A stretch of 42,402 nt of DNA from Chara braunii (lineage: Eukaryota > Streptophyta > Charophyceae > Charales > Characeae), in assembly GCA_003427395.1 (NCBI GenBank), contig BFEA01000451.1:47573-89974 (forward strand). The letters are read 5' to 3'. The first letter of the stretch is position 1. Every line of letters starts with the position of its first letter. Below, piece after piece: positions 1 to 10,984 of the stretch. The position numbers and the translations under genes were made by a program. The notes beneath the pieces are model-generated. The model had not been told where the DNA came from, did not search any database, and saw only the letters and a program-made list of their open reading frames with translations.

Positions 1-39
<39 letters not shown>

Positions 40-911
40 TTGAGTGTCTGAGGCCAGATCGCTGAGACCTTGAGTCCCTGAGGCCAGGGGCCTAGAGGTC
101 CTTTGCTGTAAAACTTGGCAAAACGTAGTATTTTTGCAGACAAACTACGGGAGCCCGATAAAGCTGCAACGAAACCTTTATTTTTGCAAAGGAAACTTCG
201 AACGGACGACATTTTTGCTGCCAAACTCCAAAACAGTAATATTTTTGAAATTAACCTCGTAAAAAAAATATCCTTTCTCCGTTGAAACATCCCACTCTAC
301 TCGCAATCCACTCCCCTGCCATCAAACCGCCGCTTCACCGCCAAAACTAACGTCGCCGTTCAATTCGTCCCTCTAGCAAACCACCACTTCACAATTTTTC
401 CCATCCGACTCCTTCGAGAATTGAGCGAGATATTAACTCCACATTCCCTTCATATTTATCCCTCACGCACCCTTTTTGCTTCCTACCTCTTGCCTTACTC
501 ATCCAACGGTCAAACTAACAGCATCAATGATGTCGCTTACCTTACAACCTAGGAATCACCTCTTTCCCCGTTGAAAACAGCCAAGGATCATGGAAGTTGC
601 GTCTCTGCGATCGCACCTTACCTAGCTCTGCGCCATCTCCGACTCCCACTTCACACGTACCTGGTGCGAGTTCTAGTCGCGGTTCCTCTCTTCCTTCCCT
701 GCATTTGCTACACTATCCTCCCCACTGCCTCGCTCGCCTCTTTTCAAATTTTCGAGGTTAGCACACCGGTCCGTAGCTAACGCCTCGGTTGGTCGCTTAC
801 CACTCTTGGTTGTACTAAGACAACTTTGAGAGGGTCTAGATACCAGCCGTCTCAATTCTTTTTCTTCGCCCTACATCCAAGCCTGGCGAACGAGTAGTAT
901 GGCAACCCCGT
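1..911. other. Unassigned non-coding DNA with poly(A) start
   Basis: Bases 1-37 are pure A. The rest is C/T-rich with no long open frame; a motif like TATTTTTGC recurs around 130-245. The pyrimidine-rich stretch 500-900, read on the minus strand, resembles in composition the purine-rich interior of the repeat element at 4400-5300, so it may be a decayed inverted piece of that interior. I could not align it convincingly. No gene is seen. Confidence 0.4.
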
Positions 912-1454
912 TGTGCGCCCCGCTATCAAGCGCATCGGTCCGGCACCGCACCAGGGCAGCGCGGGACCCTCCCGGCCGCGTCACGCAGGAGTTGGTTTAA
1001 TTCCCTCGTCACAAATGTACATGAAGCTTCTGCAAGCCGCTCCGGCCGAGTGCGCCAGCCATACCTCTCGCGAGCCCCTACGACAGGATAGGGTCTACGC
1101 GAGGCACGACTTACCTCCACCTTACGGGAGTTGTCACCTCCCTTTGGTGGGCGTATCCCCGCCGAGCTACCAGTCCACAGTACGAAAGCTAATCAGTTGC
1201 AATCGCAGAGGTGGACCAGCCAAGGGCGTTTCTCGTTCGCTGTAGCATAGGGGGTACGCGCGGTAGTACACCTCTATCGGACCCGCACGCGAACTGACGT
1301 CTCGGGGGGGCTGAGGTCCCAAGCGCGGCCTAGCGTCGGTCGACTAGGACGCATCCCACACACCACGCGCACACCACTTTGCGAACACAAAAATAAAACA
1401 CATACACACACACACTAAACAACGCAACAACGCTCCTAGCCCCTCGGTAGCCAT

Positions 1455-2110
1455 CCCATAACTTTCCGACGCGGAAATCGGATAGGCGTCACGCGCGAGA
1501 CTTAGTATAAAACCGAGCGGATGCAGGGCTGACTCATATCGTCTCGTAATGCAAGCGTATGCAAGCGGTCGCAATGATGGCGTACTATGCAGTACCCATA
1601 CTCATGCGGTCCTCATTAATCTCGAGGATCACGTTCGACACTCAAGTGTCGGCTGACACGCGCTCTGAGGGTTAACCTCTCGACGCTGGACAACCGCCAA
1701 GCGAGGTTGAAGCCCACACACCCTCTTCTGCACTCTGTGCAGAGTGGGTGGTACACAGGTCCATACCTGTGGTGGCAGTCGTTTTTTACTGCCCTGGAGA
1801 TGAGCCCCACTCCAGGCCTGGACAGAGGTCAGGGGGTTTGACTTTGACGGCTGCCACGGACTACAACGTCCAACTATAAATCTTAAAAAGCACAAATTGA
1901 CCGAAGGTCCTCTTTATCCCAAAAGAAGACAAAACATTGGGGTACCCTCCCCTTTTCGGGTGGTGCCAGCGGCCTGTAGTAATCCCAAGCGATCGCACGT
2001 ATGTGCGGGTCCCTTTTGATCCCATAACTTTTAAACACTAGGGCGGTGAAACGTTGCGCGCGGGATTCTAATATAAAGCCGAGCAACTGCAGACCAGTCT
2101 CATACCAACC
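1455..2110 (+). promoter_or_regulatory. Internal LTR duplication with two TATA-like boxes
   Basis: A block beginning CCCATAACTT occurs at 1455 and again at 2021. Each is followed by a GCGCG-rich stretch, a TATA-like box (TATAAAA at 1506-1512; TATAAAG at 2072-2078), then CCGAGC and TGCAG. The same paired arrangement exists in the inverted LTR block (minus-strand copies near 10440-10310 and 9900-9780), so the duplication predates the separation of the two copies. The two boxes would suit a duplicated promoter, but no transcription start can be shown. Confidence 0.4.
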
Positions 2111-2469
2111 AACGATGTCAATCATACGTGGTAATCGCGGCTCCGGCCTCGCGATATTGAGTGGCTGAAGGAATATATCGTGAGGGGTTACCCCACACGA
2201 TATTGAACGGCTGAAGGACATGTCGTTCGACCCTCGCGACATTTTCGCCTTCAGGGTGGGGTGCCTCGACGGGCAATGCAAATGGGCCCTGCGCGAGGGG
2301 GAATCCCTCCCCTGCAGAGCCTAGGGCTTGAGATGTCCTGGACAAGGACCTTGAATCCCGGCCCAGGACCAACGTCTGACTAGGAAAACCCCCAAGAAGC
2401 AAAACAAATAAAAGGAGGGGCCTTCCCTATGCCTCTCAGTCTTAACCTCTGAGAAGGCTCTTAGTACAG

Positions 2470-2498
2470 TGTCGGTGCGAATACCCTTACAAGGGTAT
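2470..2498 (+). repeat. Conserved near-perfect palindrome at repeat boundary
   Basis: The element part starting TGTCGGTGCG at 2470 is followed at 2481-2498 by ATACCCTTACAAGGGTAT, an 18-bp palindrome apart from its centre. The same feature lies at 16522-16538 and, as a perfect palindrome, at 17579-17596, always about 10 bases inside the same element boundary. Confidence 0.75.
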
Positions 2499-2983
2499 CT
2501 GCCCTGGTATTTGCAAACGACAGGAAACAGTTTGGTATAAAGTTTAAAGTATGCCGTACTAGGCACGGGCGCGTCTGTAATTTACGTCGACTAGATGGTT
2601 GACTAGAGTAAAGAGTGTGTGGGCACGCAAGTTTGAGGCGCGCGTGATTTTCCCTTCTTTTGGTTACACTGACAGACGTGGCGTGGATTTTTTGTCAGCA
2701 TATGGCATCTTTGTTTTGATTGAACTGATTAGTCTATGAGTACCCTGTTCATTGGTTCCGTGAGGTACGATGGACGATTTAGTGATCCGGTACGGACTTA
2801 CGCAGAAATTTAGATAATGGGTCCTGATGGATTTGGCTAAGGATGGGTAGCCGCGGCACTACAGTGTAGGACGGCGTGAGTTTGGGTGGCCCCTTGTGCA
2901 AGTGTGGGTCGGGAAGTGGCATGGGGCGTTTTCTTGGACCCAAAAGCCGTGCACTATCTCTCTATTAAGAGATTTGAGCCCAC

Positions 2984-2993
2984 TGGTACCAGG
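2984..2993 (+). other. Primer-binding-site-like motif
   Basis: TGGTACCAGG follows ...CCCA and one spacer base. It would pair with a tRNA 3' end of CCTGGTACCA, as expected for some leucine tRNAs. It is preserved in copy B at 16014-16023 on the minus strand. The tRNA assignment rests on general knowledge of acceptor stems. Confidence 0.5.
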
Positions 2994-3910
2994 CTTGGGT
3001 TTATCCCTATTGATTACGGTATCGGACTTATGAGGTAAAAGTACGGGGATCGAGGGCAGCAAGCGGTGGTATGGGAGCAGCGGAGCGCCGGAAGAGCTGA
3101 GGGGTTGAGGGTCCCGCGGGACTATCCCCACTGTGTTTTGCTGGGGGAGTCAGATCGCAGGCCCACGTTACAGGGCCAAGATAAAGGAGAAGTGAGTCCC
3201 GCGCCCCGGCCCCCTTAGCTTTCTCAGTTTTTCCTTTTTAGGGTAGGTCTTACAATTTTTAATATTTGTCTCTTTTCGTTCTCACGCTTTCCGACCAGGC
3301 CGAGTGCGGGATTAAGGACCGGCCGCGCACCCAAGAGAGCCCAGCGCAGTGGACTCAGTAGTCGGGTTCCCGCATGAGCGGGACGCAGGGAGAATTGCCT
3401 TACCCGGCTTGTCTTGGGATAGATATAGGCCGAGGAGGTAAGTCCGTTTGCATATAGGGGAGAGGCGTTGGCCAGAGAACAACGGCGATCCAGGCTACAC
3501 ACCATCCCTTCCACAGGACCGCCCCCGTCTCAACCCCAAAAGTTCGCGGTCGGACGCTTGCAAATTGTCATCAGGATAGCATCAGGGCCGCATCACCTAG
3601 GCCCACATTACGACTTGAGCAGGGTAGGCGCGTCCCCCTACTAGTCGTCGTGGGGAGGGGCGCGCAGTGACACTAATGTGCAGGTCGCACGATGGACTTG
3701 GGCATAAGGGCGAAGGACCAATCAAACCATCGGATAATTGGTTCCTCAGAACCTCTCCCTCAGGATAGCGGAGGGTGCAGATCGACTAGTTTGCACTACG
3801 ACAGCTGGGTCGTCGGGGGACCAAATTTGGGTGTGAATCCGTGCCAGGTGCGTTCAGAAACAAGGGTTGTGTGACCTCTCGGTAGCTCCGGGCGGCACTA
3901 CCGTGGGTAA
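2994..3910 (+). other. Copy A interior upstream of first U6 piece
   Basis: Positions 2994-3130 match copy B at 16010-15870 well. From 3130 to 3910 the arms are diverged, with only short shared words such as CCCG...CGGGACGCA near 3370-3390 and 15727-15740. No coding frame or RNA gene is visible. Confidence 0.5.
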
Positions 3911-3990
3911 GTCCTTCGGGACATCTGTTAAATTTGGAAGGATGCAAGGAAGGTTAACGTGGCCCGCGCGAGCAGGCGGTATCTACGAAC
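3911..3990 (+). pseudogene. Decayed U6 snRNA-like sequence
   Basis: Starts GTCCTTCGGGACATC, the 5' stem-loop of U6, then a recognisable but mutated body (GGAAGGATGCAAGGAAGGTT in place of the ACAGAGA region). It is preceded by GGTAA, exactly like the better copy at 4256. The key ACAGAGA box is lost, so it cannot act as U6. Confidence 0.75.
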
Positions 3991-4255
3991 GGGAGGCACG
4001 TAGCGGAGCGGAGCCGGGCGACAGCATGAGGTGCAAGGGAGTAAGTGAACCCGACCCATTGTCAGAGCCGGGTACATTCAATAAAGGACAAGGCTAGAGA
4101 TGACGGGGGGGGGTGTTTGCACGGTCTCAGGCGCAAGGACGAAAAGTATAGAATTGGGGGGAGGGGGGACTGAATTAGGGCGAAATGTAGGGCCCGGTGC
4201 CTTTGGAACGAAAGCTGCGCACCCTTTTGGCATTGCGGGGCACTGCCTGAGGTAA

Positions 4256-4275
4256 GTCCTTCGGGACATCCGTTA

Positions 4276-4306
<31 letters not shown>

Positions 4307-4343
4307 GGCCCCTGCGCAAGGATGACGCGCATAAAATACGAGG
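4256..4343 (+). ncRNA. U6 snRNA-derived sequence
   Basis: From 4256 the sequence follows eukaryotic U6 almost base for base: the 5' hairpin GTCCTTCGGGAC, the region leading to ATACAGAGAAGATTAGC (containing the ACAGAGA box and the AGC triad), and CCCCTGCGCAAGGATGAC. The U6 3' end is replaced after about CGCATAAA, and there is no T-run terminator. No TATA box at -30 or plant upstream element is seen. It is therefore probably a U6-derived domain or pseudogene inside the repeat rather than a working gene. A second, worse copy lies 345 bases upstream with the same GGTAA leader. Confidence 0.85.
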
Positions 4344-6570
4344 AAAGCCCGACGGTCGGGAGTTTTCCTTCTGTTCGATAGTCAAATGTCGTCGGACCGT
4401 GAGGTGTCGGACGACCAGAGTGACGCCAGTGGAAAGAGTGATGGTGAGGGAACGACGGGTGGTAGCGAAGGAAGGAAGAAGGGGGCGGACTGAACCCGAA
4501 CGGGACCCCCGCCAAGATTCGTGCGAGGCAGAGTGAGCCGTGGCAGAACTGAACTATGGCAGGAGCGGAGGGCGCTTAGACGGACTGTGTTATCAGGAAG
4601 TAAGAGAACCCAGCCGGTTTCCTGCGCTGAGTGCGTGCAGGTGGTTGGAGAAGGGAAATGACGGGTATTGCCGGCAACGAGTGGAGCGCAGTCGGTGAAG
4701 GGGGAGGGACAGCAAAGAAGTAAGAGGAGGAATGAATCCGGGCGTGCTTCTGCGCCAGATTCATTTGGAGAAAGGAGGAGGGAAAGCATACGTGAGTGGC
4801 TCATCTCTGGGTGGAATCAGACGAGAAGAGATTCGTGTTAGGGGTTTTTTAGGTAGGCGAGTTGAATGGCCACGTTAATTCTAGCTCTAGATTAGCGAGC
4901 TAAGTGTTAGTAAGGAAGGGTGGTCCGCGGAGTCGTCCGGCGGTGGGTATAGCCGGAAGCAGGAATTGAATACCTTTGTCGATTCCTAGTGAAATCGAGC
5001 GAGCAGGAGGATTGAAATAGGGGCTTTGAGCGATTGCGAGCACGATGGCAACGAGAGAATTTATGTTTGAAGTATCATTCTAGCAGTAAGGAAGTCTAAA
5101 GCTGCATGGATAAGCAAATGGAGTGCATCTTTTCGTATACCCAAGGAAGGTTCATCCGCATTTTGGCATGCATAGGAGGGAATGAAATTTGAAGCAATGA
5201 AAGTCGGGGAAAGTGCGATTCGAAGGTTTTGGGGCAGGGTGAGTGTGATAGTGGAGTTAGTTCTGATTTTAGATTGTTAGGATAAGAATTAGTACCAAAT
5301 AGTACGGCGCAGAGCGTTGAAGAGAAGATGACCGGGAACAGCTATGAAGAAGGCAATGTATCTTCCCTAGGAATAGTGAAAGATTCACTCAGTTTGCACA
5401 TTTTACTGATGGAACAGCGTGAGGCCGGCCACGAGGTTAGGCACTTACCTTTTTAAACAGAGTGATGAGCGGGCGGTGCATTCATTCTTGTTCGTTCGAA
5501 AGATGGGAGCGACGCGGCGCAGACAACAGGTAGAGTAGGATACGTACCGAACCGGGATTAAGGGGAAGATTTGTGCGCCCTTGTGTATCAGAAAAAGGAG
5601 GGTGGATCTGGCCAACTGTCTGCGGTAGATCATTCGACTTGCTCATCCTCTCGGTGAGGTGGCAACGTATATTCCTATGATCTAACGGAAGGTTCACTCT
5701 CTCCTTGCTCCACTAATGACAGTGTGAGGCTCGTGATCGTCATTTTCATTCCCCGTGTTCGTCACTCTGTAGATTGGAAGGGGCTATGACAGTGAGTAGC
5801 ACTGTGAATACTAGGGCTATCTACTGCGGGTAGTGGCGGCCGTCTATTGGTTGGTCTCGGATGCAACTTCTCTTAGACTGCGAATTGTGAACAGTGGGAC
5901 TGTAACGGGCTGGCTGTTGATGCTGCAACACCTGCGAGCCGATAAGGCTGAACTGCTGTGTACTGCGCTGGTTGCTGCGGACTGCACATCGACTAGTGGC
6001 TGTTACGGCAGACGGCGCACGGACTGTTGCTGTAGACTAGGCGCTGCTGCTACTCTTGGCCACCCACGGGCCACGTACGACTGGTGGAGGCCGCGTATTG
6101 TTGGCGCATACGGTGGACTACTGTTAACAGGGTATGGACTACAGCAACATATTGGACCGGACTGTAACGGGCTGCTGCCGACGCTGGCGTTTGCAGTTGA
6201 TCGATTGGGTTATACTACTCATGCTCGCCATCTGCTCTTAGTTCATCGCTGTGTAATTTGTTGTGAGGACTGCGTTTCCTATCACAGCGATCGTCGGGCT
6301 TACTACAAAACGCTACGCTGGTTGACTGCAGATTGGTGCCCCATTTGTGAATTGCGGTCATTTGAAGACTGTGTATAGGCTGCTGTTGCCAGGGGACCGC
6401 TATTACAATTATTGATTATCACTAAGTATTGTTACTTGCATCTAAGGACTGTTACGGATTGTGAGGCGGCTGCGATCGGGATGAGGGGAGATGTTGAGAT
6501 TTGAGGAGGCAATTAGACTGAACAAGTCTCGGGAGTTAGCAGAAACTTGACTCAAGTGGATTGACCCAGA
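4344..6570 (+). other. Copy A purine-rich interior, no gene
   Basis: GA-rich DNA to about 5800, then a stretch (5830-6400) with repeated ACTGTTGCTG and CTGCTG-like words. It corresponds loosely to copy B 14770-12830. A 181-codon open frame at 5833-6378 has biased composition rich in Cys, Leu and Arg, matches no family I know, and has no open counterpart in copy B, so I do not call it a gene. Confidence 0.5.
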
Positions 6571-7131
6571 GAGCTGACCAAGCTGTCACATTGGCTGCCA
6601 TTGCGGGGCCCTCAGGAGCATCAAGGAAACAAGGCTCTCTCCAGCGAGCTTGAGAGCACCCCTCTTGTATCTGAGAGTCTCAAAACCATCTCTTTCTACC
6701 GTTCTTACCCTAAATCTGGTCTTGTTCTGAGGGGAAGGCGGCAGGCGGGATTGCAACCCGTAGGACCGCATCAAGACTCTGTGGGGAGTCCACCCACCGA
6801 TTGCGGGAGTTCTGCCGGAGCCTAGGCGAGGCTCTGGAGGCAGGGAATTGATCGGTAACCCTTGCGTTTCCCTCTATAAACCTTGATTAGAACCCCTATT
6901 TGTATTACCTGTTGCATCGCTGACTGAATATATGACGTGCAACCTTATTCTATTTTTGGTTTGACTTTCGGGAAAGTAAGCCAGACCAAGTAAGGGAATG
7001 TTTGCTCAACTTCAGTTTTAACTTTATTGATTGTGTGAAATCAGACTGCTGAAAAGGAATGACATCTGGGGAAAAGGCAGGATGGAGGGTTGTTTTGCAT
7101 GATGGTTGACTGGGTCATTAAGGCTGGGAAG
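6571..7131 (+). repeat. Best conserved interior block
   Basis: This block aligns closely with the inverse of 12255-12830. Shared words include GGGGCCCTCAGG, GGAAGGCGGCAGGCGGGATT and TGACTGAATATATGA. It is the strongest evidence that the two arms are copies of one element. No open frame is conserved. Confidence 0.8.
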
Positions 7132-8059
7132 TCCCCATAAGTTTGGGGAACCCCAGCGCTTTGTTTATTTTGGTTTTGCATGGAGAAGTCTGACCCTTCT
7201 ATAAGTTTAGGGGGTCTGATTACTCTGAAGGCTGGGATGTCCTCATAAGTTTGGGGAGACCCAGTGATATGGTTTGCATGGAGGGTCAGGCTGTTCTGTA
7301 AGTTCAGGTAGCCTGATTGCTCTGACCTGCGAGGGGTTTGATTGTGCTTGATTTTCAAGGACTCAGGGCGCTCAATAAGTTTTGGTGCCTTGGGTTGCTT
7401 CGTTTTCATTGGGATTTTACTTGTTTCTTTGGTTTCTGAACGAGGAGATTAAGTTGTTCTGTAAGTTCAGGTGGCTCAGTCTCTTCCTGCTCTTTATTCT
7501 GAAGAAATAATCTCGGCAAAGAGGCAGACCCTTCTGTAAGTTCAGGGGGTTTGACTCGATGCCACACACATATTGGCTAAGGTAGAAACGAATCTGGCAG
7601 AGAGTTGGACCCTTCTGTAAGTTCAGGGAGTCTGGCTCAAAGCCTCACACATGTTGAAACCTAATGGTTATAATTTGGCTATACTTTATTACTATTCTAT
7701 TTACGAACGAGCTAATCAGACTGTTCTATAAGTTTAGGTGGTCTGACTATAGTCGTATCACAACTTGAAGAGAGTATAACTAAGAATAAAATTGATGGTA
7801 AGCTGGGGCAGGCTGAACTTAAGTTAATTCAGTCATATGCAGCCTTAGAAGACAAAGGTGAAAGATAAGTATATACAACTTGGATACTTTAAACAGTCCA
7901 GGGCGACTAGAGTGATTTAGCCATGTGCCCAAAGAAGAGAAAAGTAGTTGTGCCCTCTGTTTGTGTATATTTGGCCAAGTCAGAACGCTCTATAAGTTTA
8001 GGTATTCTGACTCTAGGCCTGGTTAAGTTGAGCTGTTCTGTAAGTTCCGGCGGCCTGAC
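7132..8059 (+). repeat. Array of about eleven small hairpins
   Basis: Units share a core near TTCTRTAAGTTYAGG but have different flanking stems that still pair. Examples are TCCCCA/TGGGGA at 7132-7149, GACCC/GGGTC at 7192-7216, CAGGCT/AGCCTG at 7287-7315, CAGACCC/GGGTTTG at 7525-7553, TCAGAC/GTCTGA at 7716-7746 and GTCAGAA/TTCTGAC at 7979-8011. Weaker units are near 7240, 7365, 7449, 7607 and 8031. Copy B keeps only about three units, so the array expanded in A or contracted in B. Changing stems around a constant loop suggests selection or templating at RNA level; the function is unknown. Confidence 0.7.
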
Positions 8060-8329
8060 CTAAGCCCTATGTAAGTTGGGTATGATGGGTTAAATCATTG
8101 AGAAATCATGAACTATTGTTTGTTCAGGTTGACTTTGGGATGGTGAGAGTATTTACCCTTGTGGTTTGACTTGCATGTGACTGAGTGAGGCCACTACTTA
8201 GTCTGAGTTTCAGATTGATAGGTAGTTGTTTTAGTTGCTGGCCACGTGCTAAAGCCATAGGAGTTAGTGTCAATTCCTGCATTTTCTGTAATAACTTTTT
8301 TTTACTTAGGTCAATTCTTGCAGTTTCTG
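8060..8329 (+). other. Spacer between arrays
   Basis: AT-rich spacer with no gene. A 94-codon frame at 8185-8469 is Phe/Leu/Ser-rich and runs into the tandem array, so I treat it as chance. Confidence 0.5.
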
Positions 8330-8800
8330 AGATCTTTTCTTATACTTGGCTTTGTATAAATCTTGGCAAACCACTTTCTCTACGGGAAGCGCTGCCGAAA
8401 TTTTTACAAATGCAAAGAGTTAGCCAAATTTTGCCTTGTCCAAACTTGACTTGTTTTTTTTTGGCTTAGTAAAAATCAAGGAAGTCTCATTTTCTAAAGG
8501 GAGTGCTGCCCAAATTTTTGTTAATTCAGGGAGTTAGTCAAAAGTTTGGCTTGTCAAAGCTTGACTTGCCTTTTCATTATATCTGGCGTAGTAAAAATCT
8601 GGAAAGTCTCCTTTTCTAAAGAAAGTGTTGTCCAAAATTTTGCTAATTCAGGGAGTTAGACAAAATTGAACTTTGGAGAGTCAAGGGTTATTTCTGATTT
8701 CATATTTGGGTTTATATAAATTCTGAGAGGGCACTTTTCCTATGGGAAGCGCTGCCAAAATTTTTCCTGTTTTCAGAGGAGTTAAATTATTTTCGACAGG
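8330..8800 (+). repeat. Four degenerate tandem units (about 115 bp)
   Basis: Units near 8340, 8470, 8585 and 8705 share a TATAAATC or TAAAAATC start, a CTAAAGGGAGTGCTGCC-like middle, AAATTTTT and TTCAGGGAGTTAG. Four related units occur inverted in copy B at 11690-12085. These are decayed tandem repeats rather than coding sequence. Confidence 0.65.
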
Positions 8801-9410
8801 TGGCGCTAGAGAGTATTATAAGGAGGTGTGCTATGGAGGTTTATCCCCCATATGCTGATGATTTAGCCTGGGCATTTAACCTATCTTATGTTACAGGTCC
8901 TTTGGGTTGTTTGATTCAAGGTCGAGACTAGATTCAACTTGATCCCTTGAGGATCATTATCTGTTATCACTGATAACAGGTCGGTTGCCGATTCGTCGGT
9001 TTACGACTCAATTCCAACTCACCCTCCACACCCAACCTAAAAGGCTTTAGCCCTGGTGATTTTCATTGTTTCGTTATGGCTTCACCCAGACTTTTATTGA
9101 ATAGTCATTTAACAGAGGTAAGGTTAGTTGGACAGGAGGTTGGGGCTTGCATTGCTAAAGCGAGGGGTATGAGTGTTGAAGATGGTTGGGGTTGACTCCG
9201 TGTAGTGCGTGGGTTGTTGATTGACCCGTTGATGTGATTCGCAGGTATGTGCTATGAATCAGATTCTGGATGTGGTTGCCTGCGATCACATATATATGTA
9301 TGACTGTGAGGGACCCCAATTAGATTGTGAGAAGTGATCGTCACATACTTCCCCCTGTTATATATGTATATATATGGGTATACTTGGGGTGAATATTTGC
9401 ATTGGATTAA
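8801..9410 (+). repeat. 3' part of copy A interior
   Basis: 8880-9400 matches the inverse of 11010-11530 closely, including CTGTTATCACTGATAACAGG (a 20-bp near-palindrome at 8961-8980) and the AGTGATCGTCACATACTT word. Homology to copy B stops at about 9405, where the sequence meets the inverted LTR block. Confidence 0.7.
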
Positions 9411-9415
9411 GGACC

Positions 9416-10984
9416 CTGTATTAAAAGTCTGCTCAGGGGTTAAGACTAAGAGGCCTAGGGAAGGCCCTTCCCTTTATTGGTTTTACTTCTTAAGGATTTT
9501 TTTTTTTAAGTCGGACGTTGGTCCTGGGCCGGGATTCGAGGTCCTTGTCCAGGACATCCCAAGCCCTTGGCTCTGCAGGGAAGGGGTTTTCCCTCGCGCA
9601 GAGCCTATTTGCCTTGCCTACCGAGACACTCAGACCAAAGGCCGGAGGTTTCGTGGCGGCAATGTCGTGAAGGATCATACCCCCACGACACCTCGAGTCT
9701 GACACTTGAGTGCCATAAGCGGTGCTCGGATCCACGAGGGACCGCTTGATTATGGGCACTACATAGTACGCCATCGTTGCGACTGCATGCGTACGCCTGC
9801 ATCGCGGGTTGGTATGAGATAGGCCCTCGGCTGCGCGACTTTATAGTAAAATTCCGCGCGCGACGTTTTTACCACCCTAGTGTGTTAAGAGTTATGGGAT
9901 TACAAAGTGACCGACATATATGGACGGATGTTTGAGATTGTTATAGGCTGTCAACGCCGCGCGAAGAAGGGAGGGTACCCCAGGGCTATGATTTTGTTTA
10001 CTAGGTGGGGAACCTTCGACCTATTCCTTTTTTTTTTTTTTGCTTTTTGGAGTTTTTATAGTTGGATGTTACAGTCCGTGGCAGCCGTCAAAGTCAAACC
10101 CCTTGATGTTCGACCGCCACGACAGCTTAAAGTTGTCTACTCAACCCCTCTGCACAGGGTGGAGAAGAGGGTGTGGTCTTCAACCTCGCATGGCGGCTGT
10201 CCAGCGTCTAGAGATTAACCCTCAAGGCGTGTGTCAAATCACACTTGAGTGTCGAACGCGACCCTTGCGATTAACAAGGATCGCGTGAGTATGCGTACTA
10301 TATAGTACGCCTTGATTGCGACTGCTTGCGCACGTTTGCATTGCGAGTCGATATGCGATAGCCCTGCGTCCGCACGGATTTATATTAAAGTCTCGCGCGC
10401 GACGGCTATCCGATTTCCGTATCAGGAAGTTATGGGGCGGCTACCGAGGGGCTAGGAGCGTTATCGCGTTGTTTATATTGTGTTGTCTCGTATGTGTGTG
10501 GGGGGGGTTTAATTTTGTGTTCGTAAAGTGGTGTGCGCGTGGTGTGTGGGATGCGTCCTAGTGGACCGGCGACGAACCACGCTTGGGACCTCAGCCCCCC
10601 CAAGATGACGGTTCGCGTGCGGATCCGATAGAGGCGTATTACCGCGCGTACCCCCTATGCTACATCGAACGAGAAACGTCATCGGCTGGTTCACCTCTGC
10701 GATTGCAATTGATTAGCTTTCGTATTGTGGACTGGTAGCTCGGCGGGGATACGCTCATCGAAGGGAGGTGACAACTCCTGTTAAGGTGTAGGTAAGTCGT
10801 GCCTCGCGTAGGCCCTATCGTGTCGTAGGGGTTCGCGAGAGGTATGGCTGGCGCACTCGGCCGGCGCGGCTTAAGGAAGCTCCACATGTATTTTTGCGAC
10901 GAAGGATATAAACCAACTCCTGCGTGACGCGGCCGGGAGGGTCCCGCGCTGCCCTGATGCGGTGTCGGACCGATGCCCTCGACA
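9416..10984 (-). repeat. LTR-like block of copy B (inverted)
   Basis: This is the inverted counterpart of 912-2469. It ends at 9416 exactly where the left LTR switches into the TGTCGGTGCG part. It carries the duplicated TATA-like module. The open frames inside it are small and lie in matching places in both copies only because the DNA is homologous. Confidence 0.65.

Larger units (their letters stand above)
912..2982 (+). repeat. Probable 5' LTR of non-coding element copy A
   Basis: The part 931-2469 is matched in inverted orientation by 9416-10970 through many long shared words, for example the blocks at 950-1000 and 10922-10960, and 2330-2383 against 9511-9566. The part 2470-2982 is matched inverted by 16549-16025. 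It ends ...CCCA, followed one base later by TGGTACCAGG, which fits an LTR end plus tRNA primer binding site. A TG start lies near 912, at the edge of homology. About 2.07 kb is long for an LTR but known for large non-autonomous elements. The exact ends are inferred. Confidence 0.5.
2470..9410 (+). mobile_element. Non-coding retrotransposon-like element, copy A interior
   Basis: This block is matched in inverted order by 16549-10985 (copy B). Clear anchors are 2590-3130 against 16390-15870, 6570-7130 against 12830-12255, and 8880-9400 against 11530-11010. No frame encodes recognisable gag, protease, reverse transcriptase or integrase. With long LTR-like ends and a primer-site-like motif it resembles a large non-autonomous LTR derivative (LARD type). 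It is about 1.4 kb longer than copy B, mostly because of the hairpin array at 7132-8059. A Helitron-like or other unusual element is possible. Confidence 0.55.

Noticed and set aside
4256-4343. A functional U6 gene
   Set aside because: No T-run terminator, an altered 3' end, no upstream TATA or plant upstream element, and located within a repeat with a second decayed copy.
4382-4804. 140-codon Ser/Leu/Pro-rich frame on -
   Set aside because: Low-complexity complement of GA-rich DNA; no conserved counterpart.
5833-6378. 181-codon open frame on +
   Set aside because: Biased Cys/Leu/Arg composition from CTGTTGCTG-like repeats, no family resemblance, and not open in the homologous part of copy B.
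7132-8059. A CRISPR-like array
   Set aside because: The units are not exact repeats separated by unique spacers of constant length, and the host is eukaryotic.
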